A DNA stretch of 11,015 bases from Saccoglossus kowalevskii. Its lineage: Eukaryota > Hemichordata > Enteropneusta > Harrimaniidae. Shown in pieces: positions 1 through 9,100 of the stretch. Positions within the stretch are counted from its first letter, which is position 1; each line of letters opens with the position of its first letter. The notes beneath the pieces were generated by a model, which was given only the letters and a program-made list of their open reading frames with translations, had not been told where the DNA came from and ran no database searches. Location of the stretch: NCBI RefSeq assembly GCF_000003605.2, contig NW_003137829.1, forward strand, positions 470,659-481,673. Direction: 5' to 3'. The translations under genes and the position numbers were made by a program.

Positions 1-18
1 AAAGGGTTCCTCACTCAC

Positions 19-108
19 CTGATAAATTGCCAAGTATTGAGTGGCAGAGCTTGGATCAAACTGTCCACAAACCTCTACCATTTCTAAACAAGCTGCTGAT
101 ACAATATC
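19..108 (-). CDS. CFAP46: CFAP46-like exon 19, last coding exon in window (90 bases)
   Basis: 30 codons, phase 0 at both ends. The acceptor is TTTCTTTTCTAG and the donor GTGAGTGA, near perfect. It encodes DIVSAACLEMVEVCGQFDPS followed by SATQYLAIYQ. The strong donor shows that the gene continues beyond the left edge of the window. Confidence 0.86.
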
Positions 109-3100
109 CTAGAAAAGAAACCCGAACATGATGGAATAAATAAGACATACAAGCTACTGTATTACAACAACTCATGTCCTGATAACACTATATGTACAGT
201 ATGCATTTATATATTACAGTATAGCAATCATCAAATAATGAATGTTAGTTTTGCAAATGAAATTAGTTTGATTCAGGTAAAAGCTTTGTGAATGATAATC
301 AGGTCAACCTACTGTGTATCCTTTCTGTAAGGCAAGGTGAACACATTGACTGAGGACTTCACTGGCCTGCGCTAGATAATGATCACATAGTGCTTGGTCA
401 CTCTGTAACATAGAAAAACAAGTCAATATATAGCAACAATACATCTCCACATTAATTAATTAACTAAAATTAATTAGTTGATCGATTAGGTAATTTCTAA
501 TTAACAATTAATTCATCCCTCACCTTCATCTTGTCTGCTATCATTGAATACTTGATGTACTGTTTAGAGTTAGCGTCTAAGTCATTTTGATCGTCTAAAT
601 GTTCGGCCTCCACACCACTACCGACACTCTCTCTACCATCGCCTGATTTATGTACATCTGCTAGTGGAGCTGGTGGAGGTGCAACAGGTGGTCCATCACT
701 CTGTGATAAATGCTGAAATACATGTAGTATTTCTTTTTTAAATCTAGTCTCTCAGGTTGAATACCAACATTACCTGCAGTGCTTTTTAAAGATTATATTT
801 AAAATAATAAATTGTACCTAGGTCTTATAACAAGTGGTCTAAAATATAATACTTTATAACTGTGTATTCAGCAGTCAAAAATATTACTAGTGGCATTACC
901 AGCATTCCCAAATTTTAGAAAAAAATCACTGATAAGAGTGCTAAAACATTCCCTAATGTAAGATAAGCAAGGAAATGCTCTATGAACACATGAAACGTGC
1001 ATCAAACTGGCTGTAAATATCACAAGAGATTCATACATGAGACCAACTACATTACCAGGTTCTATAGCATCTTCATACAACCATTGAAGGTACACTACTT
1101 TGTCTAATTGGCAATGGAATACGTTTCGCATTGAATATTATATAGCACAGTGACAAGTTCATGAATATTGTCAATACGCTATATTTACCATATTAGGTAC
1201 TAAGTTACCTACCATATCATGTACGTCCCACTGAGCTGCTGCATCAGGAGCTGCATGTAAACCTAGCATACGTAAACATCTACCAATGTTATACAAACTC
1301 TGAACAAACAAATAAAACAAATATGTCAATTTTATCAATTTACATGGTGATGTTGGCAGTTGCTGCATTAAATTTGTGAGCAACACAATTGTCAATATAA
1401 AACATCCAAAATGGCAAAAAAAGGAAATGTTCCATTACTGTAGTTTTATATACTGTATATATATATTTCTGCATATCACAGAGTCTAAATAATAGTAATT
1501 ATTCTTTAAACAAGCAGCCTGACTCACTTTTTACCAAAAATTACAAAAATATTCATCAAAATTAGAGAATTAAAGATATCATCACGAAATGAACAAATCT
1601 GAGAAAGGTCCACATGTAGCATCTATATATGTAATATCAACGCAATAGAACTTGCTGTTTTCAACAAGAAGTCGAAAATATCACTTCTTACCAAAAATTA
1701 CAAAAATATTCATCAAAATTAGAGAATTAAAGATATCATCACGAAATGAACAAATCTGAGAAAGGTCTACATGTAGCATTTATATGTGTAATATCAAAGC
1801 AATTGGACTTGCGGTTTTTAACAAGAAGTCGAAAATATCACTTTTTACCAAAAATTACAAAAAATATTCACCAAAATTAAAGAATTGTCGACAGCGGAGC
1901 TAAAAATAGAAGACAGCATGAATCTGATACTAAATTTTAATAAATTACCTTTGCTTTCAACTCAGTGATGGAAGCAGCCATATTGTGAGAGCTAGTTAGC
2001 TGTAGTAGAGCCATCTCACCTAGGCAACTGAAAACACAATAGAGTAAATACATCAACTATTGAACACATTGAAGGCAATGTTTCTTGATTATACATACAC
2101 AATCTTCTATTAGAAGAGCTCTAATAGAGCAGTATGGGGTGAAAAAAAATAATTTGGGGGATTTTAATAACAGTGAGCTCATACTGATTAATTTAGCTGG
2201 CTTAAATCTACCTTAGCTTGCTTTCAAAACTCCACATATCTAAATTGTTGAAAGTAACCTGCCTAAATATGTCTCATATTTCTCATAATAGTAACTTAGG
2301 TAAACATTACAAAAAATAAGTTGTAATTATTTATGACAATGATACTAACTTAAAAAAAAATATATTTTTTTTATGGAAATGTAAAGCCAGCTTGGAAGTT
2401 AAGTCACACCTGGACTGTACTGTGAGTGCGTGCGTGTGATTTTAATATGATATAAATGATATCACAAAAGGAATGAATCTACACACCTTGCAGTATCCTG
2501 CCATTCTTTGTTCACATTGCTGAGTACAGGTGTGGCAGACACAAACTCTTCTACAGTCTGTAGGTAGACAGAAACAAATAATGATGAAAATCACATTCCA
2601 GACAAGACAAATTCCAGCTACAATGATAATTCTTAGAAGAAAAATTAATTTCATTTTAATACATGTTCACACGTACCTTAATGATAGATGCTTTCCTAGC
2701 TTCAGATAACTGATGTTGTCTTTTTTCATTTGCATAGATAACAAACATATCAATTAACAGCTCAGCATAGGTTATCTTGATGGCAACTACTTCTCTCTGC
2801 AACGGCAGACTCATGTTACGCATCTATTGAAAAAAAGAAAGAATAGAATGTATTTTCCAAAGTAATTTGTAAACTCTGTACCCAATCCTAGAAAGAATTA
2901 AAGAAAATTTAGGTAATTTTGAGTAAATTTGTTTACTAGTGAATGAATTCTGTTTTGAAACTATGAATAATATTGAATCTAATTTTTTTTTAAAAATTAG
3001 GACAACATAATTTATAAAATACGGCATATTTATTCTAATTTTTTCATCTTTTTTTTAATTATAAACATAGAACCACTTAAAGTAGAAACTTGACACATTT

Positions 3101-6100
3101 CCCATGTGAACACCAATGGGCAGGGAGGTTGAAAATGTCAGACAAAATTAGTACATTTCTCTTATTGGGACATAACTGTATGTATCTACATTGCATGGAC
3201 ATTTGAGAGTCATTATTACACCTACTTCTTGCAAAGATGACAGAGTGACCACATCTTGTAAAATCTCATCGCCAACACTGACAGCTTTATGCAGGATTTT
3301 CTTGGCCTGTAACAGGAATCCATGTTGCTGCTCTTTGTCGATAGAATCACATGCAAACAGTCGGAGCACACCAGCGTGCTGCTGAAGTATTTTGATGGCA
3401 TCTCGATGATGACCACAATGAAGCAGTTGATCGACACTTTGTTGAAATCTCTACAAAATAAGAGAATATATAGGACAAGGTAAGTGCAACCTTTTCACCA
3501 CCAGACTTTCTTGCCCAAATTTTTCTGCACTATTTTTTTTATATTCTTCAATATTTTTAGTTATGAATCCTATTTTTGGAGACAACAGACAAAATTTGAG
3601 TCAATTCTCAGTTTTTACTCAAAGTTATTTTTGTCCCAATCTTCTGAAGGAAAGTGCAGACTATAAACAGGACTATTTCTTGAATTTGTGCTGAAAAGAG
3701 GGAGTTGCTGGTGAAAAGGTTAATACAATGGTGCTTCAAAGACTGCCATACATTTCTGTTTCTATCAATTTACAAATAGCCCACAATTACCAATTACATT
3801 GAACAAATTTCATTTTAATTTGCTTTTCACAAAGGCTTGCAATATAATTTATTGTTATTTAGTATTATTGTTAACGAAATAGAAACTCAACCAACAATAT
3901 TGAAATACAACTCACTGTTTTGTTAACAATGTAGCAATATAGATCTCAGCCTACCATTACAAACTGTTATTAACTGTTACAATATTGTTATTTTGCAAAA
4001 CTGTGAGGTATATTGCAATACTACTGGTTAGATTACTCTCTTTCTCACAATGAGCAATGGAGATGTACAAGATTGGGATTAAATAATACACACCTGACAT
4101 GCTGTCATCAATTCCTTGTTAGCTTTAGTTTTCATTGTATTACCACTCTCTGCTAACACATGACTAACTTGTATAGATGCATATCTGCCAAATATTAACA
4201 ATAAAATATTGAGTTATAGTGAATATTAGTACGTAAATATCAAAACAAAATACAATATACATAATAAAAGACATTTTTGCATACTTAATTAATAAACAAA
4301 ATGACACAGAATTGCTGAGCACTATACATTCCTTTTACACTGACTATATAATTGCTTGGACACTTTAGAGGTTACCGGTATTCATTGCAAAAACCAGAGA
4401 TAACATGTGGTATTATGAAAGTACATTATTATTTCACTTGGAATTTATTTTTGCTATTTTCGCTGAAGGAATGACTCAGTGAAAATAAAATCCAGTAAAT
4501 ATACCTTTTTTTTCCTATATTGACATTCAACCCATCAAAAATCAGTGGAAATTATTACAAAAGAAAGAAAACTAACTCCAGCTAAAAAAAGTATTTTACA
4601 GTATTGTGAAATGATATTGCTGGCGATAGAATATTACATAATTTTACTTGAATTTACACAGCAATAACTTGTGAATATCCAAATGTAATGTACTGGTATA
4701 ATAAATTGAGAGTACTCACTTTGCCTCTAGAGTAGCTTTGATGTACAAGACCACAGATGACTTATTGGGTCTCTGCAGCGCAATATCGTTAAATGTTGCC
4801 ACAGCTTTGAGTACTACGGCCCTGGCTTTGTTGAATCTTTCTGAGTTCTCACTATCACCCAAGATTGCATCGACAAGTAGTAAAGTTGTACGCAACCAGA
4901 ATAGTTCATCACATGGCAATACCTGTTTCAGATAGTGAATATACATAGTTTTATTATACATTTACCATGTAGCACAGAAAACACCATGATACTGTAGAAT
5001 ACTTTATTTTCGCTTGGAATTTATTTTCGCTATTTTCACTGAAGGGATGATTTCGTGAAAAAAAATCCAGCGAATATACTTTTTTCCTATAGTTCACATT
5101 AAACTCATCAAAAATCAGTGAAAATAAATTCCATATAAAATGCCCCAAAAGCCTTTTCAGCGAAAATTAATTCCAGCGAAAATAAAGTATTCCACAGTAC
5201 TCCATAAAAAGCTGCATCAGCACTCATTCCAAAGCTGTAACAGCACTTGTTTACATTGGATGCAGAAACACTGTAGCAAGTGGTGTAAATAGAATCTCAC
5301 CACTAAATATTCACATCGCAACAAAATAGTTTTTGTCATTTTTGGCTATAATCTCTCATTAAATTATCAATGTATAATAAAATCTATGTCTAAATGCATA
5401 CTTGCATACTTTGAGGTATTCTCGTTACAACTTAATATTATAATGTGCATAACTAAGACAAGTTGCAAAGTAAGACTTTTAAGATATTTAAAAAATTTTT
5501 TAGCATCTACTTTATTTATAAATTACAAACAAGGAAGAATTAGCATGTCCATTTCAAGTCTGGAGACATGCGTGTGATACTAGAAGTTATCATTACTGCT
5601 TTTTTTACTTACAAATCGCTATTTGAGACATTATTCTTATCAACACTACAAAGTTTTACGTAATATCCCCTAAAATCAAAGTGGCAATGACCTGAGTCAT
5701 TCCATAAAGTAAATATAAAGTTTCTCTTATTGTTTTGGGATAACAATAAATGATGATGATGAAAAGTATCTTGTTTTGATAATGACAATGGGGTCGTGTC
5801 GAAGACATCACTCACCTGGGCTTGATTTAACAACTGAATAACCTGGCCCATATTAGCTTCATGGTATGACAGTCTAGCAAGATGAAACAACACCTGTGCC
5901 TCTATCACTTCATCATCAAATGCCAAGGCTGATAAATGTGCTTCATGTAACATCTGACGAGCTGTCTGATAATGACCCTGTCAAGAAAAGCAAGCAAATT
6001 AAATTATCAGCCATATATCAACACACATACCATGTAGTGTAATCTACATGCATAAAATGGACAGGTCTGTGCTAGTTTCATGTGATACTCACCAATCTAA

Positions 6101-9100
6101 TGAGGATTGCAGCTTCATCTGTCCACATTTTTCTCAGATTCAAACCACTTAGGTGCATACTTAATCCTTTTACTGATTCTTTAATATCCGTCTATATTGT
6201 AAAGAGACTTGTATTCATTCATTGAGAACTTTAATTATGAACAGTAATGATACATTTTGCTGATTTCAAGTCTCAAGCAGCTTCTATCTGGCAATTGTAT
6301 CTACTTTTAAAGCATTGATTATTTATTGCATTACAGCAGAATAAATTTATATGAACATGTAAAATTATGAATTACGATTTGTTTTGCATCTAAAATAATA
6401 GTGTTACATTAGAATGTACATCTTACCTTCTGATCAGGTGGTGTGAAACTTTTAGATTGTCGTAACCTAGATTCACTTTCATCAAACCTAATTTGTTTCT
6501 GCGATTCTTGCACTCGAACTTCTTCCTTTCGTACTTGGATTTGCTTTTCTTTCCATTTAGAGATCTCCTCACGAGATCTGAAAACAAAAAAACAACAAAT
6601 AAAAGTTGTTTCTGTGATATCAACACAATGTGGATGGTGTCACAACTAGTAACTATATTTAAAACTTTTAAGTTAACTTCTAGTGGTACATTTCACAACA
6701 AATCAGTTTTAAATTAGCAGAGGAAAGAAAATCAATGACGAGCAGATCCAGGCATACGCCCACTTATGCCAATACAGTATCAGAAATTACCAAAAATAAT
6801 TCTCCAGAATTCAAATGGTATAACAAATATTTCATCTTTAGTGGTACTCAGTGTCAAAACCTGGATCCACCTCTGTATGGCTAGTAAAGTCAGCTTACCT
6901 AGCTTGTTCTTCCTCATTAATGTTGATATCACCAATTAATTGTTCATGGTACTTCACAGCTGAGGCCAGGTTCAGTTCTTGACATACCTCCATGGACCTA
7001 AGAAAAAAACAAAGGTATAGTAAATATCTGACACACCTGCCTTTAATAAGTTATAGGATTTAAAAATCCTATATGATCGCCTTGCAGACTAACTGAAGTT
7101 CATAGAAAGTATGAATTCAGTCTGAAAACCCATCCAGCCTTTTTAGGAATTAGTCAAAACCAGAACTTGATTTCAAAATTCAATATCAAGGCCAGAACTG
7201 CTAAAAAAAAGCTCAGGGTGACTGAAAGTGAAAATAAATAGTAGACTGTTTGTTGACCACTAAAGGCAGTCAGATGGAACATGCCATAGTGATTGCTGAT
7301 CTCTTATATGGGTAATCATATTTGAAATCAAACCACATTATTTTTACTTTTTCTGACTTACTTTAGGTGATACAGCACAGCTAATGATTTAGATCCCAAG
7401 GTATCGTGAGCAACAGTCTCAGCCAAAGCTAACACTGGTAATGTCAGATGATGGAAACCAAGCTCACACAGTTCAGTTACTAAGTCATCTAAGTAGTGTA
7501 ATGTTAACATCTGTAATATGAACAAATATAAATAAGTGAATACACATTATTATATGTGGCACTGAAAACCACAGAATTCATCCGTCAGTTAAGACAGTGT
7601 AAGAACGTGTTTGTATGCCTTCCTTATAAATGTGCATCATACACAATGTATGTACGTCACATTCAAACACTTTCCTTTGTTTACATCAGAAACAGCAACA
7701 ATGTAGCAGGTGACTGGAGTAACATCACTGAATGCAAAAAAACGCACAGACATTTCACTAGCATTTAGACCTGTTATATCTTGTGCTAAATTATGACTAC
7801 AAGCAAAAAAAAGATTTATATTAATAAGGTTATACCGCAAAGTATGCACTCAGGCGGTAGTGAGTTGTATCAGTCTCTACAATCCCTGTACTACCTTCGT
7901 GCAAAATTTGCTGTATTCTTGTAATAACATTATAATATCAGGCCAGATATTCAAGAAGATTGGTTCTGAACAAGGTCTGTTTTACTTACAGGTTTGAGCA
8001 GATTCTCTTTATTCAATCCCTGAGCACTGTGATCTTCCTTGAAAGCTTCTCGTATCTTGAAAACAAAAGTCAAACAAATGTTCAGATTCTGGCCTCTAGA
8101 TGGCACAATTCTTCTCAGCTTAATTAAGATACATACATTATAGAGTTGAAAGAACAGGAATTTTCTATGACAGTTTTAGAAATCACAGAAACGTTATTTA
8201 ACATTACCTCATCTGGTACATCATAACTTGCCCAGTCATCAGGTGTGCAGGTATGGCATCCAATGGACCCTTACGTTTTGGTTTATCTCTTGGTGTTTCT
8301 CCCTCTTTACCTTTGCCATCCTTGCCTTTTTTACCCTTTGGTGAACCCTTGCCTGTGTTGGTTTGTTCAGTAGCTTGCCTTGTGGCCAGCTCTTTCATGA
8401 CTTTGCCAGCTGACGGCAGACATACCTGGTGGGGTGAAAATTAAATGAACTAAACAAGAAACCTTTTCTAGAACTTTCTCTATACACCTTGCTTGAGAAG
8501 AAAAATACATCTACAAATTGAACATTTACTTATTCCCTTTGTTCAATATAGCAGGTTATTATTTTGAAAGACTTAAGTTGAAAATTGATTTTAATTAAGT
8601 TAAACTGACCTGCCAGAGTCTGATAATATATCCATATGCAGAAATACAATAATCAGCGTGGTATGAAGAAGACCTTCCCGCCATCTTGGCAAGCATTACG
8701 TGTGCCCTGATTAGCGTTTCTAACTGACGTACATGGGTCAAGTCTTTCACAGTCAGAGCTGTGTTCGCTACTGGAACACCAATCACAGCTTTGCCCTTCA
8801 CAGGAATGAAGTCTCCGAAATTGAATTCATCCTCGCTTTCGCTGGCCCCGGTGTGTGTCTCCGTAACGGTAGATGGTGCTGCAGAACTAGGACGGGGTGA
8901 TTTTTTGCCCTTTTTCGCTGTTTTCTTTTTCTTAGCTGTCAAAACATAGAAACGATGCAACACAGGTTATTAAAGCAGTATGATCATCTATTTCACAATG
9001 TAAAATATAAAATACAGCTCCATCACAAATAGCATGATTTGAAGTCACCACGTATAAATCTTGGAGAGCATCATCAAAAAATAAACAGTAATGGTGCATA

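Larger units (their letters stand above)
3451..4093 (-). other. intron between exons 11 and 12
   Basis: 643 bases. It contains a small terminal-inverted-repeat element (about 3489-3722) and, next to it, an imperfect inverted repeat (about 3894-4021). Both are annotated separately. Confidence 0.7.

Noticed and set aside
868-1131. 87-codon minus-strand open frame
   Set aside because: It lies inside the intron between exons 16 and 17, which already join in phase; I see no domain, no fitting splice sites and no coding bias.
1524-1887. CRISPR-like repeat array
   Set aside because: The unit is a contiguous 157-base tandem copy without repeat/spacer structure, in a eukaryotic intron.
2442-2654. 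Cysteine-rich, membrane-like open frame on the minus strand
   Set aside because: It overlaps exon 14 in another frame; the hydrophobic residues come from AT-rich intron sequence.
6423-6717. Overlapping open frames on both strands around exon 7
   Set aside because: Only the frame that joins exons 6 and 8 in phase is kept; the others are shadows.
6744-6867. Inverted pair GATCCAGGC / CCTGGATC as a transposon
   Set aside because: Only about eight bases match and there is no target duplication.
5245-7760. Similarity between 5245-5330 and 7676-7760 (shared TTGTTTACAT, AGAAACA, TGTAGCA)
   Set aside because: Matches are short and interrupted; not enough to call a shared repeat by eye.
8208-8290. 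A tiny intron inside exon 3 (GTAAGG near 8274) to repair the frame
   Set aside because: There is no AG acceptor between this GTAAGG and the DWASY codons, and the resulting intron would be far shorter than any other here.
8253-8444. Plus-strand open frame with a hydrophobic, proline/leucine-rich product
   Set aside because: It is the antisense of the lysine/glycine-rich exon 3; lysine codons read backwards give phenylalanine and leucine.
8761-8949. Plus-strand open frame opposite exon 2
   Set aside because: Antisense shadow of the lysine-rich linker; no splice or promoter support.
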